DNA of 64,000 bases from Nautilus pompilius (Eukaryota; Mollusca; Cephalopoda; Nautilida; Nautilidae), in contig JACATO010001722.1 of the NCBI GenBank assembly GCA_018389105.1, positions 1 through 64,000 on the forward strand, read 5' to 3'. How positions within the stretch are numbered: the stretch's first letter is position 1; each line of letters begins with the position of its first letter. The position numbers and the translations under genes were made by a program. A model generated the notes under the pieces. It had not been told where the DNA came from, did not search any database, and was given only the letters and a program-made list of their open reading frames with translations. Positions 53,332-64,000 of this stretch are shown here, one piece after another.

Positions 53332-54294
53332 GTGTCTGGCAAGACAACGTCGACTGAAATCAGAGACTTGATAGTTGAGCACCACCAAGAAAATCTGTCT
53401 TATCGGGAGATAGCCGATGAGTCAATTGCCCGAAAAGCACTGTGAACCGCATTCTGAAGTAGTACAAGGAAACCGGAAACACGAACCCAAAAATGCGACA
53501 ACAAAATGGATCGACTCATTTGTTGCAAATCCAGGGCCAATCGTTTCCTGACATCGACGACCATTCGAGCCTACCTGAGTGGAGTGAATGTCTCCAGTCG
53601 CACTATTCAATGTTGTCTATGCCAGGGCAATCTCTTTGGACGAATCGCTTAGAAAAAGCCAATGATCAGCAACAAGAAAAGGCGCATCTGCATAACATGG
53701 GCTAAAGCGCACAAAAACTGGACCAAAGTTCAATCGGCTAGAGTTTGCGCATCCACAGTGCTGTCCGAGTATATGTTCGACGTTACCATGGCGAAAAATA
53801 CAATATAAAGTGCATCCGACCGACGGTACAAGCCGGAGGAGGATCGTTGATGGTCTGGGGGTGTATGAGCGCGGCAGGATCAGACCCTCTCAAGTTGATC
53901 AGGGGCAGAGCGACCGCCCAGACCTACTGCAATTTACTGAGGGATGTAGTCGTCGACTACATCGACGAGAACATGCCAGTTACCGCCATCTTCCAACACG
54001 ACAATGCCTCGATCCACATCGCCAGAGTCGTCACTTCCCTCACCATTCAACTAGGAATGGATGTCATGCGCTGGCCGCTCCAAAGTCCGAATCTCAACCC
54101 AATCGAAAATGCCTGGAAGCTGCTGAAGGCTAAGGTTGCCAAACACAAGAATCTCAACCAAGACCAATTCTGGCAGGCCGTCCAGAAAAGCTGGCAGGAA
54201 ATGAGCATTTACGACTGCTTTCGTTTGGTCGAATCCATGCCCCGTCGTTGTCGATAATTGATTGAAAATCACGGATACGCCACCCACTACTAGT
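53332..54294 (+). pseudogene. Tc1-type DDE transposase, degenerate
   Basis: Codons from 53,332 read S-G-K-T-T-S-T-E-I-R-D-L-I-V, a helix-turn-helix start whose first codon is GTG rather than ATG. The next recognisable parts lie in changing frames: R-K-S-P-M-I-S-N-K near 53,650, and then one long frame (53,745-54,257) with G-G-G-S-L-M-V-W-G-C-M-S, the second catalytic aspartate in F-Q-H-D-N-A-S-I-H, and the glutamate in N-L-N-P-I-E-N-A-W, 34 residues apart as in the Tc1 DD34E group. The first aspartate, normally in a S-D-E-S motif, is not found. The frame ends after M-P-R-R-C-R, and family-like residues continue past that stop to about 54,294. This copy cannot encode a working enzyme. Confidence 0.85.
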
Positions 54295-54354
54295 AAAATG
54301 ATTATTTCCATGCATTTTTCCGATTGTAATTTGGAATATCGAAAAATATTTATG

Positions 54355-54583
54355 GTTTTGCTCACTGTCCCAACTCTTGTCTCGGTACAAATCGGACATT
54401 GCTGATTCAAATATTTTTTCCGGAGAATATATAAACAAATAGCATGTGCTGCTTTTATACATTGTGAAGGCATGTTTTGTGCATATAATAAACAATGTGA
54501 TGGGCATTTAAATGCGTATGTTAAAACGAGGAAGCTCAAATATCAATTTCACAGCGTGTCCCAACTCTTTTGGTCCGACACTG
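54355..54583. repeat. Right terminal inverted repeat of the Tc1 element
   Basis: Inverted counterpart of 53,003-53,231. The inner site is at about 54,361-54,386 and the outer at 54,556-54,583. Confidence 0.85.
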
Positions 54584-54585
54584 TA

Positions 54586-55782
54586 CTTATCTAAGGAACA
54601 ATGTAGAAATGATTTCTAATCGTATAAATAAGCTTATCCAAGTACGCCAAACAAATTGTAATGAAAATAGTAATGGGACATCTATTGACAAATTATTTCT
54701 TCTGAAAATTCATCAGATTAGAATCATATAAAATGGCATCACCGGAAATGGGTTTGCGTTTGTGTACAAAATGAGTAGGAAATCTGATTAGTAAATTCAG
54801 TCTATAAAGCGGAAATATATGAGGAATGTCCATAGACTTGAGCTTCATAATGGGAATTTTGACGTCATTCTGTTTAGGAACATATAGTAGAGAACTGTGC
54901 CGAGAATGTTGAGTTATGTGTGCTTATTACCTAGAAAACATAGGTGATAGTTGAAAATTTTATTATGAAGGTGATAACGAAAGTTCATATAAACATATAT
55001 ATATATATATATATTATTAATTTATATAATATTTTTTATTTGTTTTACTAAAACCAAAGAGTAATGTTCACCGTTAAAATCGTTAAAATAATCTGTCATC
55101 TTTGTCTATTCGCTTCCGATTTTTTTCTCTATCATTAACAATTATGCTACAGCGATTATAATTCCTAACCCCCACTATATGCGCGAGAAAATGACACTTT
55201 TTTTTAATTTCCAAAAAACGGATGGTCTCACCATCTGTACTCGTCCACTTTTCTCTTTCGAGTAGAGCCTTTCACTCGCGGGAAACTTAAATATTAGCGG
55301 GAACTAATTAATGAACATTAAATCGGAAGTGATGCCAATTAAATACCAAAAAAATATTGTCGTCTAGACTATAAAAAATCTTCATGAATGATATATGTTT
55401 TGTTTTATTAGCAGACGGTGCAGTGATAGAATTTGATTGTAGTGAAATACGAACAGCACAATAATTAATAAACCAACAATAAAGTATTACAATCATTTTG
55501 ACCTATTCAGTGAGTGTGACACAGTATAACTTTGCGAAATGTGCCTTTCAAAGATATTTCCATGACAGCTTTTAATTATAATGAATTAGCACACTGATTG
55601 GCTTTCAGTACTTTCATTGTAAGCAGGAGAAAATGCGTTGCGCTATTGTGAGCAACCTATCAACTGTGGAGATTTCTCTCGTTGGCATCAGTTCGATTTT
55701 CATCATATTAAAAAATTATTTAATTAATAATAAAATATTATATATATATATATGTGTGTGGAAATACCATCTAAAATTTAAA
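54586..55782. other. 3' flank of unit D after the Tc1 element
   Basis: No gene is supported. The standard 3'-flank block lies at about 54,765-54,930. The sequence follows the usual downstream order until about 55,780, where it jumps into intron 2 of the next unit. It includes TA microsatellites at 54,995-55,015 and 55,739-55,760. Confidence 0.6.
54995..55015. repeat. (AT)n microsatellite
   Basis: About 21 bases of uninterrupted AT dinucleotide repeat. Confidence 0.9.
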
Positions 55783-57585
55783 TCTCGTAAACGACTAGGT
55801 ATGGGATTTATTAGATTGCAAAATAAGGTGGGGAAAATTTTGAACAAATGTCTTTAGGTATTCTTAGAATTCCTGCTGCACGATTTTTCTTGTTTGTTTG
55901 GTCCGATGAAGTCATACAGACATCACTTTACAGGTGCACACTAAATATTCCATTATATTATTTAGGATTTTTTTGGATGAGTTATGTATCCGTAACGTCT
56001 TAAAATCATAAGCGACTGTAGATACTTGGCATTTAGGTTCATCTTTTGGAAAGGTAATGAAATTATCGCTGAATTAGTTTTCAAAAAATTAGGTAAAGAA
56101 AGTCAGACAAAACATAGATATTCACCGACCTAATTTAGTGGTCAGTGAATAAATCCGAGTTGTTCTGTAACTTTAGCAAATGATTAGCTCAATCTTTGCT
56201 ATGATTACTGCATAAAATAATTAAAAACGTACAGAACATCGTTGAACTGGTAAAAACTTAATCCATGAAGCGTGCAATTATTTCTATACGAACAACATCT
56301 TCTATAACCTGGATATCTTATTCCATCTCATCGGTTTTGGCCTCAAAAATTATACAACTCTGGGAAATTATCTCCGCTGCCGGCATTAAACTTTATAAAA
56401 TATTGAATAATTCTGTTTTTAGCAGAGGATATAAAGTTTATGAAAGCCATATTTGCTTAGTCTTTACTTATAACAACAATTTACAGGTAAACTACAGTCG
56501 ATGTTTTGTACAAGATTATATAGTAACAATAAATAAAAAATATAATATTTTAGGTTTCATAATATCATTAACTCTATCACTACATTCGTGACGAAATTAG
56601 AATTATTACACAATTGTACTGTACTTTCAGTGTAGACAATTAATATAAGTAAAGATTATGAAATTAAACAGTGCAGCTAAAGCAGATGTGTAGATTAAAC
56701 AAATAGTGCAATACTTTTCAAGATCAAACTAATCTTATCGTTTGAATATGATGAAAATCTATATTTTGATGTCGATAATAAATAATCCATTCAAAATGTT
56801 TTATTAGGTGATAAATAAATATTATTTCAGTTCTATAATACTCAAGTAGTTTGCAGAGTAGAACTAAAGTAACTGATTTTTTTCTACTTTTTGTTAACAG
56901 AATTTTTTAAGGAAAGAAACTGATGCGCATATTTAATTTTTTTTCTGAAAACAGAGACTTTCACTACACTGGCACTCTTCTGTCTCTCGTCTAAATATAA
57001 TTGTATTAATGTTTCCTATGAGCTTTATGGATTTCCTATGAGTTAGATGATGTGTCATCGTGAGAAGGCATCATTTCTTAATGATATTTAATCGTTATTT
57101 TTCTTTCGGTTATTTAATGTCCAGTGGATGCCTTATTTTACTTTGTTGTATCAAATAAATGTTTTTTTCATATCTAATTGAGTTCCCGTGTGTAAGTCCA
57201 ATGAAGCACGACATGTGTTTGGACGTTTTCTATAAAAAGAACTGAATATTTTCGGATCCCAGTGCGGAAATAACATTTAGAACACGTGATACCATTCTGT
57301 ACTTAATTGTTTTCGTTTACTACTCTGGAATTAACGTACATTATATTAAATACGATTCACCTTGATGGTGAATTTATATTATTTACATAAATCTAAATCC
57401 TAGATATATAATTCTGTCCTGTTTTTCAGTTTTGTACACGAGGGATGTTTATCTTCGTTAAAAAGATAAATTTTAATTTATGAAATACTGAAAGACGGTT
57501 TACTACGTTTATTAATGGGAGAGTATGCGTCTGTTCTTCAAATTATTGCAATAGTTTTGCCATGAAGAGTGGTCCTGAAAATGGA
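55783..57585 (+). pseudogene. Truncated unit E: intron 2 and decayed exon 3 only
   Basis: From about 55,783 the sequence matches unit A from about 7,063, which lies just after exon 2. Exons 1 and 2 and the upstream region are therefore absent. The exon 3 homologue starts at 57,430 after a recognisable TTTTTCAG acceptor and still shows the family's G-C-L-S-S-L-K and C-S-S-N-Y-C-N stretches, but it no longer reads as one frame and the first cysteine region is altered. Intron 2 is A-like at its start and near-identical to unit D at its end. Confidence 0.7.
56800..57362. repeat. High-identity block shared by units D and E (copy in E)
   Basis: Matches 51,430-51,985. See that entry. Confidence 0.85.
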
Positions 57586-57589
57586 AATG

Positions 57590-58990
57590 CCTAACCCACT
57601 TGTAAGAGTGTCCATGTCAATATTTTATGCTGTGATAAAAAATATAAATGACTACTGATTTCATTGAGGAAATATTTTTTCTAAGTGTAAAGATATAAGA
57701 AAATGACTATCTGTAAAAACAAGAGGAACAAAGCTCACTGTTATTATGATTATAAATGCGCTTCGTATCTATATTCTATCTTGACCCCTTGTCGTACATT
57801 TTTGTAAAGAAAATTGAGTCAAAAAAGGGAATTTTAAAAATGAAGAAAAGAGATATATAATAATTAAAAATGCATCACTTCGCGAGTATTTGAGATGCTG
57901 TAAATATCTGGAAACTATAATATTTTCTTTCATTATTGAATATGTAAATAAAACTGCTTTATTTTGTGCGATTTGGACATTTTACCAATGAGTAAATCAC
58001 ATCAATTTTTTCATAGACTGGATATTTATAGCATCCAAAACGGTCGATATGTTACTTATATTTCACAACTACTTATCTTAGTTTAACCATATTAAGCTGC
58101 ATACATTTATTTTAAAAATAGTATAAAACCTGAAAATACCTTATATAAAGGTGTAAAGGAAATAAATCCGTCGTGTAAAAGCCTAGTTTCATGATTATCA
58201 CAATAGGAAGAACATACTTTGATTGTTAACACATATCTCTGTTGTTTAATTGCATTTTCTTCATATTTTTAGACGTCCTAAAATATTCTGATACGTTTTT
58301 GGTGAGAGCATAACAATTTCGGTCTATTTGATAACACAATAATCGAGACTCTTACGTTCAAAATTATTAGTTTAAACATTAAGGTAAATAGTATATTCAT
58401 CTAAGGAACAATGCAGAGATGATTTCTAATGTATTGGTAGGTAAGCGTAGCCTAGTACGTCAAACGAAATGATAAAGAAAATAGTAATGGGACACCTATT
58501 TATATATTATTTCTTCTGACAGTACATCAGATTAGAAGAATATAAAAAGGCATCGCTGGTAATGAGAATGCATTTGTGCGAAAAAAATAAGCAGGAAATT
58601 TGATATGTAAATTCAGCCTATAGCGCGATCCAAACTGGAAGAAGAATGTACATGGACTTTGAGTTCCATGGTGGAAATTTGGACGTCATCCTGTTTGGCA
58701 ACAACAGGTAGAGAATTCTCCCGAGAGTGGCGAGCTCTGTGTGCTCTTATTTAACTAAATATTTTAACAGTTTTACAAAACCTAAAAATCAGTTTGAAAG
58801 CTAACATCATCTGTCAACCTATGACCATCTTCATCCAAGTTAATATCGATTTTTAACCCTTAAGCTTCGGCGATCCTAATCCCCAACGCCCACCATATGC
58901 ACCAGAAAATAAAATGTTTTAAATTTCTAAAAAAAAGTTGTTGGTCTCTACTTAACCCTTTCTGAATCCTCCTCGAGGAAAACTTAAATA
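57590..58990. other. 3' flank of unit E
   Basis: No gene is supported. It contains the empty site corresponding to the Tc1 insertion (near 58,395) and the standard 3'-flank block at about 58,590-58,745. It ends at about 58,990, where the inverted unit F begins. Confidence 0.6.
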
Positions 58991-59126
58991 ACAGATCAAG
59001 GTAAAATAAAGATATGAAACGTATTTTTAACCATAATAATAGTAAGCTTTGTTCGTCTTATTGTTACTGCTAATCTTTTAGATATTTTTTTCACATAGAA
59101 CCGATATTTCATCAATAAAATCAATA

Positions 59127-59132
59127 TTTATT
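59127..59132 (-). terminator. Poly(A) signal, unit F
   Basis: TTTATT on the plus strand is AATAAA on the minus strand, about 60 bases past the unit F stop codon, as in unit D. Confidence 0.5.
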
Positions 59133-59192
59133 TCTATATATATAAATGCATACAAGATTGTCAGGGATACAGACAGAGGTGGGTGACCCCTT

Positions 59193-61113
59193 TCATGGTG
59201 TAGAGTTTACCTTCATGGATTCGCGATTACAATTAGTTGAAGGACAAACGCATATTTTCCCATTATCAAATGTATGACAACCGTCTTTCAACCCTTTCTT
59301 TCTTTCTATTTTCACTTTTAACGTTGATAAACATCCTTTTCTATTTACTGAAAACAAAATAAAATTATATATCAAGCAATAATATTTCATGTAAACAATG
59401 AAAATTCAAAAAATCAAACTGAATCGTTTTCATCCTTTGCGATATAATGTACGGTGACTCCAAAGCAGAAGAATAAAATAATTGTGTAAGAATGGTATCG
59501 TGTGTTCTAGAATGTTATTTACGCACTGGGATCTGCAAAAATTCCGTACGGTTTATGGATAGCGTCCAGAACATGTCGTGCTTCATTGGACTTACACGTG
59601 GCGAAGAAATTAGATATAAAAAATCATTTATTTGATACAAAAAAGTAAAAAAAGGCATCCACTGGACATCAAATAACTGAAAGAAACCAAGCCATTAAAT
59701 ATCATTAAGAATTCATTGTTTTTAATAAAGACACATCAGTTAACTCATAGGACATCTATAAGGTTCATAGGAAACATCAAAAACTAAAAATGGTCAGTTA
59801 GTCTGGTTCGGCTTTGCAAAGTACTTCTTGTATTACAGAATTCAAATAATATCCGTTGATGATGTAATAAAAACATTTTGATTGGATTACACTTTATCGA
59901 TATCAAAAGATAATTTTACAGCGTATTCTATTAATATAAATATATTGATTTTAATTGTTACTGTATTACTTCTTTAATCTACATTGTTTAATTTCACAAT
60001 CTTATACTTATTTTAATTTTCTAAACAGAGCGTACTTTATAATTGTGTTTTATATCTAATTTCTTTACGAACATAGTGAAATGTTAATATAAATAAAAAA
60101 CTCCAAACTTATAGATTTATACTTTCTTGTTATTATATAATCCTGGACAAGGAATCTAATGTAGTTTACCTGTAAATTGTTGTTATAAGCAATCGCATTA
60201 GACTAATATGATTTTCATAAGCTCCCAATCTCAGTTCTAAAAAATCGGAATTATTCGATATTTTATGAAGCCGAGATATTTTTCCAGAGTTGTATAATTT
60301 TCCGAGCCAAAACCGAGGACACAGAATAGGATAGCCATGTTATGGAAGATGACGTACATAGAGGAATAATTCGTACGATTATGGAAGAAGCTGGGCATTT
60401 TGAAATTAAAATTTATGCACCAATCAAAACAACGATTTCTTTCATCACTTCGTTTGGTTAAAGTACAAATGATGAAATTAATTATTTAAATTAAGTTGTT
60501 TGTATGTACATGTTTCGGTTGAATTTCTTGAGCGTAATTTGTCAAAGGTAATCCAACTATAATCTTCAAACCTTTCAAGAAGAAAAATCTAAATGCAAAG
60601 CATCTGACAGCGGTAATAATTGGAAGGCCTGTACGATTACACAGTTGCATCCATGAACTCCAGAATCCCAGGATGAAGAGTCCACCGTGCAAATGTACGA
60701 GGATGAGAACAGAAATGGACCGGCCAACAAGCAAGACAAATCGTTCCACAGCTAATACAGGAAAACTCAAAAACCCTTTCCAAGACAATTCATGATATTT
60801 GGATTTTTAGTAAATTCCATGGCGAGACATTCACAAGATTTGCAAGATTTTTTTAAAAAAAAAAGATACTTCAGCTATTTTTAAAATTAAAAGTCAGGCA
60901 AATATTCTATAAATATTAACAAAATTTACAGAACACAATTATTTTCAATTAATGAAATAAAATAAATCAAATATAATTCACAGAAGGTTTTGCGACATTT
61001 GTAATATGCAGTAGCACAACGAACACAAAACGCATTGACGGTTACTGGATATTCAGCGGTAGTAGTTAGACAGGTCTTTCCATCGTCTCTCCAAAAGTAG
61101 CACGTAATCAGAA
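59193..61113 (-). pseudogene. Inverted unit F: exons 2 and 3 of a Ly6-like gene, exon 1 missing
   Basis: On the minus strand, exon 2 spans 61,113-60,982 and exon 3 spans 59,347-59,193. Both are open with family lengths (132 and 155 nt, the same as unit D). Exon 2 reads L-I-T-C-Y-F-W-R-D-D-G-K-T-C and C-V-R-C-A-T-A-Y-Y-K-C-R-K. Exon 3 reads N-R-K-G-C, K-D-G-C and C-V-C-P-S-T-N-C-N-R-E-S. The cysteine that normally opens exon 3 is absent, and a new one sits six residues earlier, in Y-Y-K-C. The splice acceptor before exon 2 does not look functional, and the signal-peptide exon has been deleted from the unit, so as it stands this is a remnant. The open exons suggest that the loss is fairly recent. 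Confidence 0.65.
60486..60788 (-). other. Open frame in intron 2 of unit F, paralogous to one in unit B
   Basis: This 100-codon frame begins M-S-W-K-G-F-L and ends T-N-N-L-I. It is hydrophobic and aligns in frame with 18,009-18,302. It also contains a stretch F-R-F-F-F-L-K-G-L-K-I-I with in-frame relatives in units A, A', D and E. It may be a relic exon or a chance open frame; nothing supports expression. Confidence 0.25.
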
Positions 61114-64000
61114 TTGTTCAGAAATTAAATAACAGATACACTGCACATATAAAGTGAAATCTATGTTCATCAGAAAAGATTTTACAAATTTTAAATTTGT
61201 TGTGAAAAGAATATTATTCGTAAATATTTGTCTCAAGGCGCCTAGATGGTTAGTCCGAGGAAGTAACATGGTATCGGGTAAAGAGTTCCGACTTCTGGAA
61301 ATGCATATAACTGTGAGAATCCGTCTGCTGGCTAAACGAAACAAATGTGACCATTAAATTATGGATTTTATTAACTATGATGATTAAATAATTTAGATGG
61401 AGAATCGATAAATGTGGTGCAAGAATCATTAGAGAAATAAAAAGATACATAATAACTAGAGTTCCATTATCTTCATTTGCATTTGAAAGGATTTTTTTTT
61501 TAGAATTTTCCTTATCGCAAACTTTCGATTAGGTAAAATATTTTTTCTGGTAGGTGATTGGATTTGATCAACCGGTAAGGCTCGTGATCTTGATCAATTG
61601 CTTTTCTACGCTGATAAAGAACAAACATTTCCTACTGTTATACAAATTTCAACAACTTTTCCTGGTTTCAATGCAATCGACACCTGGTGTAACAAAGGAA
61701 CATTACAATAACTGTTTTGGATGAACAAAAGGAAGCATCATCATTAAGTAAAGTACGAATTGCGTTATATATATTGTAAAGAATTGTCGGAAACCGCCAA
61801 ACATTTAATGCCACGAATCATGTGGCTAAAAACAAAGAGGCCATTTTCACTGCATACTCGTGAGAACGAATCCACGTCTGGTCTATAAACCGAACGAGTG
61901 AATATTCGCTCGATATTTATAATTCTAATGAAACGAGTTTTTAAAACGATTCCCAGGAAGTCAAACGCGTAACGACTCTCACCAAGTTAAAGGATCAGAA
62001 TTATCCCAGATGAAAATAAATAAAATGTTAGAATTAATAACGATTAAGAGTAACATAATTTTTACAAAAAAGAAATATCCGCCTAAAATAAAGTGAGCTC
62101 AATGAGGTGTAAAATTAAATACATATTTAATGTCTTTATGTACTGAGATATAGAACCTGCAATACAAGAAATTTGATTTATCCCAACCAATTCTTGTTTA
62201 AAGACTTTCAAGTAGAAGTGTATGCTTCTCCCGGGTGAAGGTTCGTCTATCAGATTTTTCTCTAACTTTGGAGAAAATAAGAGAATATTTCATCTTTAGT
62301 GATATTCACGATCAAACATCAAGAAAACACCTTCCTTTTGTAGAAATGCTGTGGTTCCTTCTTATATCCATACATTTAATCGAGTTTTAAAGAAGTGCAT
62401 AGACTTTAAAGATTGTTAGTTGAATTAATTTAAAATAAAACTATTTATTTATCAAAATACAGTAGCTCTTCTACAAGTTTACATGTCAATGATTAAACTA
62501 ATAATTGCTGACAGTTTTCTTGTTTTCCAATTATTTCAAATCTTAATAAAGCTTTTGCTTCGAAAAAATGATATTTAAAAGAATATATCCGGTATAACAT
62601 TGCAATGTGATGTCTGTAGGAAAACGGAGACTTTCCATTCTGAAATAATCCGAAGAGGGGTTAATTGTTAAGGATATTTCACTACAGACATTTGCTTTAC
62701 AAAACTAAGTTTACTTTCCTTTTTTATAAACTAAGTTATCCTAACATTGTGATATAACTTATTTCTTTCTCTAAAGAAATCATTTGTCAATTTGTCCATA
62801 ATCGTTATTTTTGCTATATTAATATCAATTTGGATGTTTCTCATTAGGCCATCATTTAAATATAGTTTATTATTAATAATAGGGTAATGTATGCATAAAT
62901 TTGAAAACTATCCTATTAATTATCATAATTATTTATTATAGTAAATTACGTTAATTAAAGGAAGGGATAAGAGAAAGCCATTTGTTCAAGGCAGTGCCCA
63001 CGAATGATTACATTTGTGACACCAAATTGATATGTTTAGAATCGTTTTTATATTAAATATTGGTAAGTATTAATCTTTAAAATTATTTCAAGCCATGGAT
63101 TAACATATAAAGGGAAAGATTTTTGTTGTTGTTAATGTTCGATATAAAGACAGTATCTTTAAGCGTAAAGATTTCTTAAAATTGACTGTAACTTATTGAT
63201 TTTCAGCAAGAAATGTCTACTAACCTCAGTTATGATCTTTATTTTCTGATATTTCTTGAACTTTGGGGAAAATAAAAGATTTTTTACTCCTCACTCATTC
63301 ACTATCTGACTTCTGTAAAAATAATTAATTTTCTTAAAATCTGTACACATTCCCTCTCATTTAAAGATGATCACAGATATTAAAGATTATAAATGGAATC
63401 AATTTAAAATATAACCGTGTATATATCAAAATAATACTTGTTATACAAATGTACACATCACTGAATAAACTATAAATTTATTTAAATTATATTTTTAAAC
63501 GTTTTTCTCGAATTAATATGATTTTTTTAAAAAAGGTATTAGAAATAAGAACCTCATTGTAACATTGTAGTGTAATTAAAATGGAAAAAACAAAAGCATT
63601 TAATTTCATTCTGTAAAAATTTTAAAAGTCGTTGTTGAGTCAGTTTCTCTGTAGCCGTTTACACTTCAATAAATAAGTTCATTCTTTTTTTTTTCTAATT
63701 TCATAAATTCTTGCGAGATATTCTGTGATCTTGCTGAATATTTCAAGGGGAATTATCCACGTTTCAATAGCTTGTTATATATTTTTTTGCTGTAAACGAC
63801 GGTAAATAATAATTCATCAGAATGTTTACTGTTGATTACTGAATTTCTATTGTAAAAATATAATTTGAAATATGCTCGCTACTTTCCCAGGACTTTAAAC
63901 TGCGCTACAGTCAAATTTGGAAGCTGTATCGGCATAACCCATTAAAATAATTTTCACAATTATACATTTATCTTTCACGTTGTACAATTTAAAATGTTGC
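61114..64000 (-). other. Intron 1 and upstream region of inverted unit F
   Basis: On the minus strand this follows the family order: 5' flank (64,000 down to about 62,850), then intron 1 (about 62,840 down to 61,114). The segment that should hold exon 1 is missing at 62,841-62,848. No other gene is seen. The candidate 5' UTR exon would lie beyond the right edge of the window. Confidence 0.65.

Larger units (their letters stand above)
53003..54583 (+). mobile_element. Tc1/mariner-family transposon with long IR/DR terminal repeats
   Basis: A 1,581-bp element is flanked by TA (53,001-53,002 and 54,584-54,585). Its ends read CAGTTCCGAACAAAAGAG and CAGTGTCGGACCAAAAGAG inward. The inverted repeats extend about 229 bp, and each contains two direct copies of a site built on AAGAGTTGGGACA (outer and inner; at the inner right end the match is slightly shorter). 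This is the IR/DR arrangement known from Tc1 relatives such as Sleeping Beauty. Unit E has the matching empty site near 58,395. The GC content is clearly higher than the surroundings, so the element came from elsewhere. Confidence 0.93.

Noticed and set aside
54051-54539. Minus-strand open frames over the Tc1 transposase
   Set aside because: They are antisense shadows of the plus-strand transposase frame and terminal repeat.
1-64000. Retroviral, LTR or Polinton-like elements, tRNA or rRNA genes, CRISPR arrays
   Set aside because: No convincing motifs, terminal repeats or structures of these kinds were seen on either strand.

Overview
The window looks like nuclear DNA of an invertebrate animal. 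It is AT-rich (roughly 70% by eye), gene-poor and intron-rich, with GT-AG splice sites, pyrimidine-rich acceptors ending TTTTCAG, a Tc1-type transposon, and a second DNA transposon whose protein I associate mainly with arthropod genomes. I favour an arthropod, but the sequence does not prove it. There are no bacterial operons, tRNAs, rRNAs, CRISPR arrays or recognisable retroviral or virus-like elements.

Almost the whole window is one array of a single small-gene family. Each unit is roughly 9-11 kb and carries a gene with three coding exons. Exon 1 encodes a signal peptide and the start of the mature protein (D-A-C-S and a proline run). Exon 2 carries four cysteines. Exon 3 carries six and ends in a C-x-C-x4-C(N) signature. 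All exon joins are phase 1. The proteins would be about 121-128 residues, secreted, with no GPI-type tail. The cysteine layout resembles invertebrate Ly6/three-finger proteins (quiver/sleepless type), but the family is not one I recognise by name.

Layout: unit A (1-11 kb), unit B (11-22 kb), unit A' (22-33.5 kb), unit C (33.5-45 kb), unit D (45-55.7 kb), truncated unit E (55.8-59 kb), and unit F on the minus strand (59-64 kb), tail to tail with E. Units C and D hold complete, in-frame genes. Unit B has three good exons but a one-base phase problem at exon 1. A and A' are near-identical and damaged in different exons. E and F are remnants. Positions 2 to about 17,690 and 22,069 to about 39,690 form a near-identical 17.6-kb tandem duplication; its similarity ends at the exon 2 acceptor of unit C.

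Mobile DNA: a 1.73-kb CACTA-like element sits in intron 1 of A and of A', so it predates that duplication. A 1.58-kb Tc1 element with about 229-bp terminal repeats sits in the 3' flank of unit D; unit E preserves the matching empty site. Patches of unusually high identity between units (C with A/A', D with E) suggest gene conversion or unequal exchange.
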